From contig OY843611.1 of assembly GCA_963692995.1 (NCBI GenBank), forward strand, positions 310,001-374,000: DNA of 64,000 nucleotides, read 5' to 3'. Positions within the stretch are counted from its first letter, which is position 1. Each line of letters begins with the position of its first letter. Shown here piece by piece: positions 24,221 through 32,580 of this stretch. The notes beneath the pieces were generated by a model that worked only from the letters and a program-made list of their open reading frames with translations, did not search any database and had not been told where the DNA came from. The position numbers and the translations under genes were made by a program. Origin of the DNA: Bin87 sp963692995. GTDB lineage: Bacteria; Chloroflexota; Dehalococcoidia; Lucifugimonadales; UBA3495.

Positions 24221-24248
24221 GGCGCCTTGACTCGGAAGGCAAGGCGCC
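24221..24248. terminator. Hairpin after the DUF3800 gene
   Basis: A perfect 9-bp stem (GGCGCCTTG at 24221-24229 with CAAGGCGCC at 24240-24248) begins one base after the stop codon. No T run follows, so termination strength is uncertain. Confidence 0.5.
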
Positions 24249-24333
24249 GATAACGGGAATCCGCTATCCACTACCCTTACATTATAGGGGTGGATCAGAA
24301 TTGTCAAGGAATTGGCGCCTGGAATTGATGTAT

Positions 24334-24565
24334 GCACGGTAGCCCCGGCCAACACCCAATCTTTATCCGGGTATGCCATAAATATGTCGCCGGATTCTTT
24401 AATGCGTTGCAGAACTGCGCGATTGTCTTGGCCGCGAATTCCTTGAGTTGCCAACAGGCCGGCCCGCTTGGTTGCGCCGGCCGCAATCTGCGCCCGGGCC
24501 TTCTCGAACCAGTAGCAGCACAAGTCGCTGGAGTTGGGAATGCGGTCGCCGTAGAGGGAGTACAC
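24334..24565 (-). pseudogene. Fragment of a second MmeI-like gene
   Basis: This stretch encodes VYSLYGDRIPNSSDLCCYWFEK and on through DWVLAGATV, matching residues ~528-603 of the intact enzyme next to it. The 187 bp at 24334-24520 are identical to 25630-25816, while the preceding ~45 bp are diverged but similar (VYSLYGDRIPNSSD against LYSTYAGRLPNASD). It lies immediately downstream of the intact gene. I read it as the remains of a paralogue homogenised by gene conversion, or as a stored recombination cassette. Confidence 0.75.
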
Positions 24566-24622
24566 GGCGTCCACAAGGAATAAAACAACATCCAGCGCGA
24601 CTATTAACCGTATCAAGTGTTG

Positions 24623-27439
24623 TCACCCCCCGGCCCGCTCCAGGTTCAGCGCCAGCAGCCGCTCCAGTAGATCCGCCTCCGCCAGGTCCGCCGGCCAGCC
24701 GTAGGCGTCGGCCACCGCCGCATCTAGCGCGGCGTGAGCGTGGTCCAGCCACGTGGGACGCCGGTTGTACAGATTCGTCAGCGTGCGCCGCCGCAGCCCC
24801 CCCCCCCCCCCCCCCGCGCTAACGCCCGCCGGATGCAGCCAGCGCTCCCGCAACCGATCCAACTCCGCGGCGGCCAGGGCGATGGCCTCCCGCTGGGCGT
24901 CGTCAGGATGCGGGAAGGGGAAGGTTTCAAAGCAGGTGGTGGGTGTGTAGCGGAAACCAGATTCCGCCTCGCGCAATTGCGTTCCTTTATTGCGCGCCCA
25001 TAGCTCGTGGATGCGGGATTGCAATACGCCAAAGAAGTAGTCATCATCTCTGGCGAATACGTCCGTGCTGTCATTGCACATGATCTCCGGTTTAACCCAA
25101 ACAAACACCCGGTGCTTTGACACTCTGGGAGTCGCAATGTATCTATTCAATCCAACCATTGCCTGACGCATATTTGGTCGAGGGGTCGCATATTGCCACC
25201 ACCGATTGCGAAAAGGCGCTTGCGATTTTTCAAGACGTTTGGGATAGACGTGTTCTTTGACGTGCTCAAAGGGCATTTCATACTGGCTGGCCTCTTCCAA
25301 GCCCATCATGGCAAAGTCAATGGTGTACATACCTCTGGCCTTTTGCGTAATATCTCGAGCGTTCATCACCGGGCGCACCACGTCGGAATTGGGGCGGCCA
25401 TTGACGTTGAATGGCGCTAACAGCATCCGCTCAGCGAGTTCCGGTGGTATGTCAAAAGGCGCTTTCGGGGATGGCCCTTCAAAAGCGTGGCCGCTATTTT
25501 CTGGCAGCCTTTTGGCCACAGTAGTGTCAACTCCGACGGTAAGATTGGCATTGATGCCGCTAGCCGTTTCCTTGCCATCAAAGAATCGCTGGATTTCAGC
25601 CCCATCGTCAAAACCCACAATGGAGATGCGCACGGTAGCCCCGGCCAACACCCAATCTTTATCCGGGTATGCCATAAATATGTCGCCGGATTCTTTAATG
25701 CGTTGCAGAACTGCGCGATTGTCTTGGCCGCGAATTCCTTGAGTTGCCAACAGGCCGGCCCGCTTGGTTGCGCCGGCCGCAATCTGCGCCCGGGCCTTCT
25801 CGAACCAGTAGCAGCAAAGGTCAGACGCATTTGGCAATCGTCCGGCATACGTAGAATAAAGAGCGCCGGTGTATTCATCTCCCAACGCACTACGCAATCC
25901 GCCGCGGCCTAGAAACGGCGGGTTGCCCACGATGAACTCCGCCGCCGGCCATTCCGGTTCCGCCGGATGCTCCGGGTCGGATCGGTCCAGGATGGCGTCG
26001 GTCTGCCGGATGGTGTCCAGCGGGGTCAGTAGGGGGCTTTGAGTGTAGGGGAAGCCGTTGGCCTGGTGCCATTGGATGTAGCCGATCCACAGGGCGGTGC
26101 GGGCGAGTTCCGCCGCGTAGTGGTTGATTTCCATTCCCAGCATCTGGTTGGGCTGCACCATTGGTAAAAAGTCCTGTAGTAAAGAGTCCTGTGGCAAAGA
26201 GTCTTGCGGTAAAGAGTCCTGCGGCGTCCGGCCAGGCCAGCCCTGGGCGGCGGCGAAGTCGATGACCTCCCGCTCCAAATCCAGCAGCGAGCGCAGGGCG
26301 ATGTACAGGAAGTTGCCGCTGCCGCAGGCCGGGTCCAGCACGGTGACCGAGGCGAGCCGGCGGCGGAAGGCTGCCAGGCGTTGCCGCGCCGGCTCACCGT
26401 TATCATCCTCCAGCAGCCGCTCAATCTCCGCCCGCGCCGTCGCCCATTCCCGGCGCAGGGGCGTCATCACCACCGGCTCCACCACCAGCGCGATGTCGTC
26501 GGCGCCGGTGTAGTGAGCGCCGAGCCGGGCCCGCTGGGAGGCGTCCAAGGCGCGCTCAAAAAGGGTGCCGAAGATGGACGGTTCAATGTTGCGCCAGTTC
26601 TTGCCGACGGCCTCGCCCAAGCGCTGCACTGCGTTGGCGCTGAGTTCAACCGGCGCGTCGGGCCGGAACGGGTCACCCCGGAACAGGTCTCCATTAAAGT
26701 GGGCGATTTCGTGGGGGCCGAACAGTCCCCCGCGGGCCATTTGCTCAAAGAGGTTGGCGATGGCCCGGTTGGACAGGTCGGGTCGCTGTCGGTTGGCGTT
26801 GAGAATATCGGCAAAGATATTGTCGGGCAGCAGGCCGGCGTCCGCCGCATATAGGGAGAACACGATGCGGTTGAGATAGCGAGCCAGCCGCTGGGGGTCG
26901 TCGGTGTGCTGCTCCATGTCGGCAACAATATCGCGGAACAGCTCGGCGGTCTCCCGAGTGACGTCTTCCACCGAGCGGTTGGGGCGGAATTCGCCGGGGG
27001 CGAAGAAGCAGTTACGCAGCTTGGCCAGATGCGTCGCTTGATCCAGTTCAGCAACTGGTATTTCGTGGAGGACGGTCTCCATACCCGGGAAGTTGGTGCG
27101 TATCTGTATCCGCTGGAAGGAGGACGCGATGAGCAGCGGCGGGGTTTTCAGATATATCTGATAGCGCAGCAGCTGGTTGAAGGCGCCGGGCAACTGGTCG
27201 TCGCCGCCCTTGAACTCCCAGCCGAAGCGTTCCTCAAAGTAGGCGTCGGCGAACCCGCCCGGCACCCACTTCTCAAAGGTGAAAGCATCCGGGTTGCCGT
27301 AGGCTGCCGGCGTAGGATGGCCGACCAGTCCGCACAAATCGCTGAAAAAGGGCTGCGCCCCCTGTCGCTCGCCAAAGCCGGCATCCCGCCAGCGGGCGAT
27401 GAACTCCGGTGGCGTTAGGGTCGGCAGTTGGGGCGTCAT
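24623..27439 (-). CDS. MmeI-like single-chain restriction-modification enzyme (type IIL/IIG)
   Basis: The 938-aa protein has the MmeI layout. D65, E75 and K77 (EFKGG) match the nuclease triad spacing of MmeI. A helical connector follows, then methyltransferase motif I DPACGSGNF (369-377) and motif IV NPPF (506-509), a target-recognition region (~620-850) and a C-terminal helical part. It would methylate one strand of its site and cut at a distance. Special features are four tandem 15-nt repeats (residues ~407-426, QDSLP units), a 19-base G tract at 24797-24815 (Gly run ~875-881) whose slippage would replace the last ~57 residues, and the 187-bp duplicate downstream. Confidence 0.9.
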   Translation of the reverse strand: MTPQLPTLTPPEFIARWRDAGFGERQGAQPFFSDLCGLVGHPTPAAYGNPDAFTFEKWVPGGFADAYFEERFGWEFKGGDDQLPGAFNQLLRYQIYLKTPPLLIASSFQRIQIRTNFPGMETVLHEIPVAELDQATHLAKLRNCFFAPGEFRPNRSVEDVTRETAELFRDIVADMEQHTDDPQRLARYLNRIVFSLYAADAGLLPDNIFADILNANRQRPDLSNRAIANLFEQMARGGLFGPHEIAHFNGDLFRGDPFRPDAPVELSANAVQRLGEAVGKNWRNIEPSIFGTLFERALDASQRARLGAHYTGADDIALVVEPVVMTPLRREWATARAEIERLLEDDNGEPARQRLAAFRRRLASVTVLDPACGSGNFLYIALRSLLDLEREVIDFAAAQGWPGRTPQDSLPQDSLPQDSLLQDFLPMVQPNQMLGMEINHYAAELARTALWIGYIQWHQANGFPYTQSPLLTPLDTIRQTDAILDRSDPEHPAEPEWPAAEFIVGNPPFLGRGGLRSALGDEYTGALYSTYAGRLPNASDLCCYWFEKARAQIAAGATKRAGLLATQGIRGQDNRAVLQRIKESGDIFMAYPDKDWVLAGATVRISIVGFDDGAEIQRFFDGKETASGINANLTVGVDTTVAKRLPENSGHAFEGPSPKAPFDIPPELAERMLLAPFNVNGRPNSDVVRPVMNARDITQKARGMYTIDFAMMGLEEASQYEMPFEHVKEHVYPKRLEKSQAPFRNRWWQYATPRPNMRQAMVGLNRYIATPRVSKHRVFVWVKPEIMCNDSTDVFARDDDYFFGVLQSRIHELWARNKGTQLREAESGFRYTPTTCFETFPFPHPDDAQREAIALAAAELDRLRERWLHPAGVSAGGGGGGLRRRTLTNLYNRRPTWLDHAHAALDAAVADAYGWPADLAEADLLERLLALNLERAGG
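24797..24815 (-). repeat. 19-base homopolymer (G on coding strand) near the 3' end of the MmeI-like gene
   Basis: An uninterrupted run of 19 C on the plus strand encodes six glycines. A one-base change would shift the frame of the last ~57 codons. It has the same length as the tract in the element-borne RM gene. Confidence 0.9.
25630..25816 (-). repeat. 187-bp exact repeat, copy inside the MmeI-like gene
   Basis: This segment (residues ~542-603, just after motif IV) is identical to 24334-24520. Sequences on both sides differ, so the boundaries are sharp. Confidence 0.9.
26171..26230 (-). repeat. Four tandem 15-nt repeats inside the MmeI-like gene
   Basis: Units of the form GTCCTGYRGYAAAGA start at 26171, 26186, 26201 and 26216. 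The length is a multiple of three, so copy-number changes would alter the linker between methyltransferase motifs without a frameshift. Confidence 0.8.
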
Positions 27440-27699
27440 GTCAGCGCGTCCTTCACCGGAACGTTATCATCCCTCAACCGGGGCGGCAACCTTCGGGCGT
27501 AACCCGTCAGGTCCTGGGCAAAGCTAGTCCGTCATTTCGGCTTGCGCCGTAATCCAGAGTCATCTACTGCAAAGACCCGCTGGGTTCCGGCTGGCGCGGG
27601 AACGACGGGATGCCGCTGTGTATAATGCTTCCGCCGGCCGCGCCGGTACTGCAAACCCGAAACCGTCCCGCTTGAACATATCCGGAAAGAGGTATAACC

Positions 27700-28548
27700 A
27701 TGGCTGAATACGCGCATCCCGAATCGCTGGTATCCACCGATTGGGTGGCCGAACACGGCGGCGACTCCAACGTGCGCCTGGTGGAGGTTGACGTGGACAC
27801 CTCCGCCTACGAGCAAGGGCACATCGCCGGCGCCGTCAGTTTCAACTGGCAGTCCCAGTTGCAGCAGAATGTCGTCCGCGACATTGTTTCCCGCGACGAG
27901 ATGGAAGCCCTGCTTAGCGGCAACGGCGTCTCGCTCGACACCACTATCGTCCTCTACGGCGACAACAACAACTGGTTCGCCGCCTGGGCCTTCTGGCAGC
28001 TGAAATATTACGGCCACGCTGACGTGCGGCTGATGAACGGCGGGCGCGCGCGGTGGCTGGAAGAGAACCGGCCCACCACCACCGACGTGCCTTCGTATCC
28101 GGCTGCCAGCTACAGCATCACCACCGAAAACAGTGACCTGCGCGCCCTGCGCGACTATGTGCTGCAAGCCGTCAACAGCGGGAGCCACGCCCTGGTGGAC
28201 GTGCGCTCGCCCGACGAGTTCTCCGGCGCGCTGAACGCTCCGCCCAACCTGCCCCAGGAAGGCTCCCAGCGTAGCGGCCACATTCCCGGCGCGGCCAATG
28301 TCCCCTGGGGCCAGGCCGTCAACGAGGACGGCACCTTCAAGTCCGCCGACGAACTCAGCGAGCTCTACGGCGGCCGGGGAGTGGACGGTTCCCGCGAGAC
28401 CATCGCCTACTGCCGCATCGGAGAGCGTTCTTCCCACACCTGGTTCGTGCTGAGCCAGCTGCTGGGCTACGACAACGTCCGCAACTACGACGGCTCCTGG
28501 ACCGAATGGGGCAGTATCGTTGGCGCGCCTATTCAGAAGGACGTGTAA
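27700..28548 (+). CDS. Thiosulfate/3-mercaptopyruvate sulfurtransferase (tandem rhodanese)
   Basis: The 282-aa protein has two rhodanese domains. The first (~10-125) is inactive-type; the second (~150-280) has the active-site loop IAYCRIGERSSHTWFVL, where the cysteine carries the persulfide. Family motifs YEQGHIAGAVSFNW and RSGHIPGAANVPW are present. The CRIGERS loop is typical of thiosulfate sulfurtransferases such as CysA/SseA. A TATAAT box lies at 27621-27626. It stands between the restriction enzyme and the AAA/TOPRIM pair. Confidence 0.9.
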   Translation: MAEYAHPESLVSTDWVAEHGGDSNVRLVEVDVDTSAYEQGHIAGAVSFNWQSQLQQNVVRDIVSRDEMEALLSGNGVSLDTTIVLYGDNNNWFAAWAFWQLKYYGHADVRLMNGGRARWLEENRPTTTDVPSYPAASYSITTENSDLRALRDYVLQAVNSGSHALVDVRSPDEFSGALNAPPNLPQEGSQRSGHIPGAANVPWGQAVNEDGTFKSADELSELYGGRGVDGSRETIAYCRIGERSSHTWFVLSQLLGYDNVRNYDGSWTEWGSIVGAPIQKDV

Positions 28549-28611
28549 GGCGGCACGACAAAGGGCGTCCATCGAAACAATAGGGCCCGTCGAAACAGAA
28601 GGGGGCGCAGT

Positions 28612-29919
28612 ATGCTGAATCGCGTTCACATCAAGGGTTACAAATCCCTGAATGACGTCGCGGCGCAGCTTGCGCCCCTTACGCTGCTCTTCGGCCCAAA
28701 CGCGGCGGGCAAGAGTAATTTCCTGGACGCCCTGCAACTGCTGTCCGGTCTGGCTACCAGCCGGACTTTGAGCGAAGCCTTCGGCCCGCCATACCGGGGC
28801 AAGCCACTAGAATCTTTCACGCTAGGCGATCAGGGACTAGCCGGCCTGATGGAGCAGCCGCGACTGGCCTTTTCCATTGAAGCCGACTTACAACTGTCGG
28901 ACGCCGTCGTTGACGCGGTAAATCGGCAAGTGCAGGAGATGCGTCGCCCTGGCGGAACCACCCGTTCTGAAGAGATCATCCCCCGGCCGGCAGTCCGGGA
29001 ACGGAACCTACGCTACCGTATAGAAATCGAGATGATCCCGCGGTCAGGCATCCTGCGCGTTACCGACGAATATCTGGCCGCTTTGAACCGGCAGGGCGAA
29101 GTCTCGGGCAGCCGCTCTCCCTTTATAGGACGAGTGGGCGAAAAAATCCGCCTGCGGCTGGAAGGACAAGCGCATCCCATGGATTACGACCGGTATCTGG
29201 ATCACACCATCCTCTCGATGCCCCATTACCCACCTCACTATCCACACCTAACGGCGGCGCGGCGGGAACTGGAAAGCTGGTTATTCTTCTACTTCGAGCC
29301 ACGTGAGCGTATGCGCGCCGCCAACCCGGTCAAGGAAGTGCGGCACATTGGGCTGATGGGTGAAGACCTGGCCGCTTTCCTAAACACGCTGCGCGCACTC
29401 GAGCCCCGGCAGTTTGAAGCAGTAGAAAAGGCGCTACGTACTTTGATACCTGGCATGGATGGCATTGAGATGGATATCAGTGAACTCGGAGAGGTGGAAC
29501 TTCGTCTCAAGGAGAACGGAGTTGCTATCCCCGCACGGGTTCTATCCGAAGGCACTTTGAGATTGCTGGGGTTGTTAGCGCTGACTGGTGTTGACAGTCC
29601 GCCGTCGCTGGTCGGCTTCGAAGAACCGGAAAACGGCATCCACCCAGGTCGGATAAAGTTGATCGCGGATTTGCTTAAGACACGTTCCAGCATCGGCAAC
29701 AGTCAGTACATCGTCACTACACACTCCCCTATCCTGCCGGACCTAATGCCGGATGATTCGCTGTTCGTAACTCGGAGAGTCAACCGACAAACACAAATCG
29801 ATCCCTTTTCGACGTGGGGGCCGCTGGCGCGCCGGTATGATATTGAGACTGCGCTGGATGATCAGGGATCCGTCTTGCCAGTCTCGAAGCGCATACTAAG
29901 GGGCGACTTCGATGCGTAG
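28612..29919 (+). CDS. AAA/ABC-type ATPase of a two-gene defence-like pair
   Basis: The 435-aa protein starts MLNRVHIKGYKSLNDV and has the Walker A motif GPNAAGKS (28-35), an ABC-like signature region (VLSEGTLRLLGLLAL) and Walker B-like GFEEPENGIHP. This is the AAA_21/RecF-OLD type used in many defence systems. The last 8 bp overlap the start of a TOPRIM-like gene, so the two proteins are probably made in fixed ratio. PARIS (AriA/AriB), OLD-type and Gabija-like systems use similar ATPase-nuclease pairs; I cannot assign it to one of these. Confidence 0.8.
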   Translation: MLNRVHIKGYKSLNDVAAQLAPLTLLFGPNAAGKSNFLDALQLLSGLATSRTLSEAFGPPYRGKPLESFTLGDQGLAGLMEQPRLAFSIEADLQLSDAVVDAVNRQVQEMRRPGGTTRSEEIIPRPAVRERNLRYRIEIEMIPRSGILRVTDEYLAALNRQGEVSGSRSPFIGRVGEKIRLRLEGQAHPMDYDRYLDHTILSMPHYPPHYPHLTAARRELESWLFFYFEPRERMRAANPVKEVRHIGLMGEDLAAFLNTLRALEPRQFEAVEKALRTLIPGMDGIEMDISELGEVELRLKENGVAIPARVLSEGTLRLLGLLALTGVDSPPSLVGFEEPENGIHPGRIKLIADLLKTRSSIGNSQYIVTTHSPILPDLMPDDSLFVTRRVNRQTQIDPFSTWGPLARRYDIETALDDQGSVLPVSKRILRGDFDA

Positions 29920-30490
29920 AATAGCTCTTTTCGGTGAGGACGTCGCTCATCAAAAGATAATAGGCGCGCTGGTGCAACGGCTTGCCGACGAAGCGGAAAC
30001 CCCCGTTCAGTTGGAATGGCGAAGCGCCGTGGACGGCTATGGGGCAGTCGTTCGCGAGTTTGAAAACTATTTACATGATCTGGCCCGACAAGGCGGATAT
30101 CCAGATTTAATCGTCGTTGCCACTGACGCCAATTGCAAGGGATTGAACCAGCGAAGCAGAGAGTTGGAACGCTCAAACACCTCTGTGCCGGTCATTAAGG
30201 CCATTCCAGACCCTCACATCGAACGTTGGCTGCTGCTCGACGGCGCAGCGTTTCGGGAAGTGTTCGGACGCGGTTGTGATGCGCCGGACCAGAAATGCGA
30301 ACGCGAACGCTACAAACGGCTGCTAATTGATGCCATTCTTAATGCCGGCGTAATGCCAATCCTCGGCGGCATTGAGTTCGCCGAAGACATCGTACGGAAC
30401 ACAGACATTGAGCGGGCGACGCGAGCGGATGATTCGCTTCGTCGTTTCGTCACTGAAATCCGCCGCACATTTCGGCAGTGGCAATCCTGA
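29912..30490 (+). CDS. TOPRIM-like (DUF4276/DUF4435-type) partner of the AAA ATPase
   Basis: The 192-aa protein starts RRIALFGEDVAHQKIIGALVQRLA, with E9 as a possible TOPRIM glutamate, then LIVVATDANCKG (D72) and AIPDPHIERWLL, a motif common in DUF4276-like proteins. These acidic residues fit a TOPRIM-type nuclease fold. It overlaps the ATPase gene by 8 bp. The likely role is effector nuclease of an ATPase-triggered defence pair; this is inferred from the pairing. Confidence 0.65.
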   Translation: MRRIALFGEDVAHQKIIGALVQRLADEAETPVQLEWRSAVDGYGAVVREFENYLHDLARQGGYPDLIVVATDANCKGLNQRSRELERSNTSVPVIKAIPDPHIERWLLLDGAAFREVFGRGCDAPDQKCERERYKRLLIDAILNAGVMPILGGIEFAEDIVRNTDIERATRADDSLRRFVTEIRRTFRQWQS

Positions 30491-30644
30491 TCCCCAGCGT
30501 TGCCTCCCAGCGCCGCCATGCCGCGCGCAGCCGTAATCGCTGTGCCGTTGACCTGAAGGGTTGCATTGCCTTTGCGAACGGAATTCCCGCTGATCACTCC
30601 CGCACCGCACCAATGGCGCCGGCAGGCAGGTTAACTTTGGCCGG

Positions 30645-31748
30645 TTATTTCAGGCGGATGAACTCCTGGCAGACGCGGGCGGCGTCGTAGATTTCGCTGA
30701 GGTTGGCCGTCTCGCGGGTGGTGTGGAAATCGCGGACGCCGATGCCCACGGGCAGGGCGGCGATGCCGTGCTCGAAGAACACGTTGGCGTCGGAGCCGCC
30801 GCCGGTGGTCGCCATGGCGGGCGCGAGACCGATTTTGTCCACGGCGCGGGAGATGTCGGCCAGGGCCGGGTGATCGTCGGCCACCCGGTAGGCCCGGTAC
30901 TGGCTCCGGATGTTGAGATCCAGTTGCGCCTTAGGATACATGGCGGCTGCCTGGTCAAAGGCGCGACGGAACTCGGCGGTGTAGTTGTCCAGTTTAGCCT
31001 GGTCGCGGGAGCGCAGTTCGCCGTCCAGGTAGGCCCGTTCCGGGATGATGTTGCGCTTCAGGCCGCCTTCCAGCAACCCGATGTTGCTGGTGGTCTCGTG
31101 GTCGATGCGGCCCAAGGGCAGGCGGGTCAGAATGTTGGCGGCCACCAGCAAGGCGGACACGCCGTTTTCCGGTTCCAGGCCGGCGTGGGCGGCGACGCCG
31201 GTGATGTGGCACTGGACGATGTTCTGGGCCGGCGCGCCGACGCAGATGCGGCTGACCGCGCCCTCGCCGTCGAAGACGATGCCGCTCCTGGCCTGCACCA
31301 GGGAGAAGTCCAGGTTGCGTGCCCCGTTGAGACCGCCCTCCTCGGCGCGGGAGAACACCACCTGCACCGGGCGGAGCGGGCCGCCGTCCTCCGTGGCTGA
31401 GGTCAAGCCTTCCAGCACGATGGCGATGCCGGCCTTGCAGTCGCCGCCGAGAATGGTGCTGCCGTCGGAACGCAGAGTTTCGCCGTCGGCGTCCAGCATT
31501 GGCCGGATGCCCCGGCCCGGCTCCACGGTGTCCATGTGGGCGGAGAGCATCACCGGCGGCTGACCGGCGGCGCCGTCGGAACCGGCGAAAGTGGCAACCA
31601 GGTTGCCGTAGTCATCATGCCGCACCACCGCGCCCAGGTTGGCGAGGGCGCTGGAAAGGTGGGCGTCGATGGCGTCCTCCTCCCCGGTGGGGCTGTCAAT
31701 TTTGATGAGATCGATGAGGGTTTGGGTAAGGCGCTGTCGGTCGGGCAT
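30645..31748 (-). CDS. M20-family metallopeptidase (peptidase T-like)
   Basis: The 367-aa protein has the M20 metal-binding motifs SAHMDTVEPG, GGDCKAG, SRAEEGGLNGAR (catalytic and ligand glutamates) and a late GGGSDANVFFEHG, with a dimerisation domain around 180-285. Families of this kind release N-terminal residues from di- or tripeptides. Start ATG 31748 follows AGGAGC. It ends near position 30645 without a partner gene. Confidence 0.88.
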   Translation of the reverse strand: MPDRQRLTQTLIDLIKIDSPTGEEDAIDAHLSSALANLGAVVRHDDYGNLVATFAGSDGAAGQPPVMLSAHMDTVEPGRGIRPMLDADGETLRSDGSTILGGDCKAGIAIVLEGLTSATEDGGPLRPVQVVFSRAEEGGLNGARNLDFSLVQARSGIVFDGEGAVSRICVGAPAQNIVQCHITGVAAHAGLEPENGVSALLVAANILTRLPLGRIDHETTSNIGLLEGGLKRNIIPERAYLDGELRSRDQAKLDNYTAEFRRAFDQAAAMYPKAQLDLNIRSQYRAYRVADDHPALADISRAVDKIGLAPAMATTGGGSDANVFFEHGIAALPVGIGVRDFHTTRETANLSEIYDAARVCQEFIRLK

Positions 31749-31846
31749 GGGAAGGGCTCCTGAAGGCTGGGCGTGTGGTAGGATTATATCGCTGATTAGA
31801 CGGAAGTTGACACCGCCGCCGTTGCCCGCTCATAATCCCGATTGCC

Positions 31847-32095
31847 ATGCAGTTTGAAGTGCGACTATTTGCCCTGTACCGAGAGCGTGCCGGTGCCTCC
31901 CTGGTGTCGGCGAACCTGCCCGACGGGGCCACCGTGGGCGACCTCACCGCCCTGGTCCGGGCCGACTATCCCCGGTTGGCGCCGCCGGAGGTGCGCATCG
32001 TGGTGGCGGTGAACGCCGAGTACGCTGATGATGACCAGATCCTGTACCCTGGCGACGAGGTCTGCCTGATTCCCCCGGTTAGCGGAGGTTGCTGA
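31847..32095 (+). CDS. moaD: Molybdopterin synthase small subunit with an extra C-terminal cysteine
   Basis: The 82-aa ubiquitin-like protein carries sulfur to cyclic pyranopterin as a C-terminal thiocarboxylate. It begins MQFEVRLFALYRERAGASL and ends DEVCLIPPVSGGC. MoaD normally ends in the free Gly-Gly; here TGC (Cys) follows before the stop. Either the residue is removed before activation or this variant differs. moaE starts 2 nt after the stop. Confidence 0.88.
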   Translation: MQFEVRLFALYRERAGASLVSANLPDGATVGDLTALVRADYPRLAPPEVRIVVAVNAEYADDDQILYPGDEVCLIPPVSGGC

Positions 32096-32097
32096 CG

Positions 32098-32580
32098 ATG
32101 ATTGTTCTCACCGATGAACCCCTGGACCCGGCGGCGGTTACCGACGCAGTGCGGCGGGATGGCAACGGCGCGGTGGTCACCTTCCTGGGCGCCACCCGCG
32201 ACAACTTTGGCGGCAAGACCGTAAGCCGGCTGGAATACGAAGCCTACGATGCAATGGCGATTAAGAAATTGCACGAGGTGCGGGACAGCCTCCGCGCCGA
32301 CTACGGCATCGAGGATATCGCCATCGCCCACCGCACGGGCCGGGTGGACGTCGGACAGATCAGCCTGGTGGTGGCCGTGGCGTCGCCGCACCGGGTGGCG
32401 GCTTTTGAGGCGTGTCACGAGGCGGTGAACCGGATCAAGACCATAGTGCCCATCTGGAAGAAGGAATGGTTCGCCGACGGTTCCCGATGGGTGGCCTGCG
32501 AGGACCATGAGTTCGCGGACGAGGCGGAACACGCCCAGGCCCACGCCCAACGGCACGCAGCGGCGGTAGGCGGAGATTAG
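32098..32580 (+). CDS. moaE: Molybdopterin synthase large subunit
   Basis: The protein (160 aa from ATG 32098) has GAVVTFLGATRDNFGGKTVSRLEYEAY, HRTGRVDVGQISLVVAVASPHR and the catalytic-lysine motif IWKKEWF. It makes molybdopterin from precursor Z with MoaD, encoded directly upstream. GGAGG for this gene lies inside the end of moaD, so expression is coupled. The C-terminus is extended by ~20 His/Ala/Gln-rich residues. modABC in the same window supplies molybdate. Confidence 0.92.
   Translation: MIVLTDEPLDPAAVTDAVRRDGNGAVVTFLGATRDNFGGKTVSRLEYEAYDAMAIKKLHEVRDSLRADYGIEDIAIAHRTGRVDVGQISLVVAVASPHRVAAFEACHEAVNRIKTIVPIWKKEWFADGSRWVACEDHEFADEAEHAQAHAQRHAAAVGGD

Noticed and set aside
24797..24815. The 19-base homopolymers as pure assembly artefacts
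   Set aside because: Not excluded, but the MmeI-like frame is open on both sides with exactly this length and homopolymers in two RM genes fit a known mechanism, so I report them as real with a read-level check.
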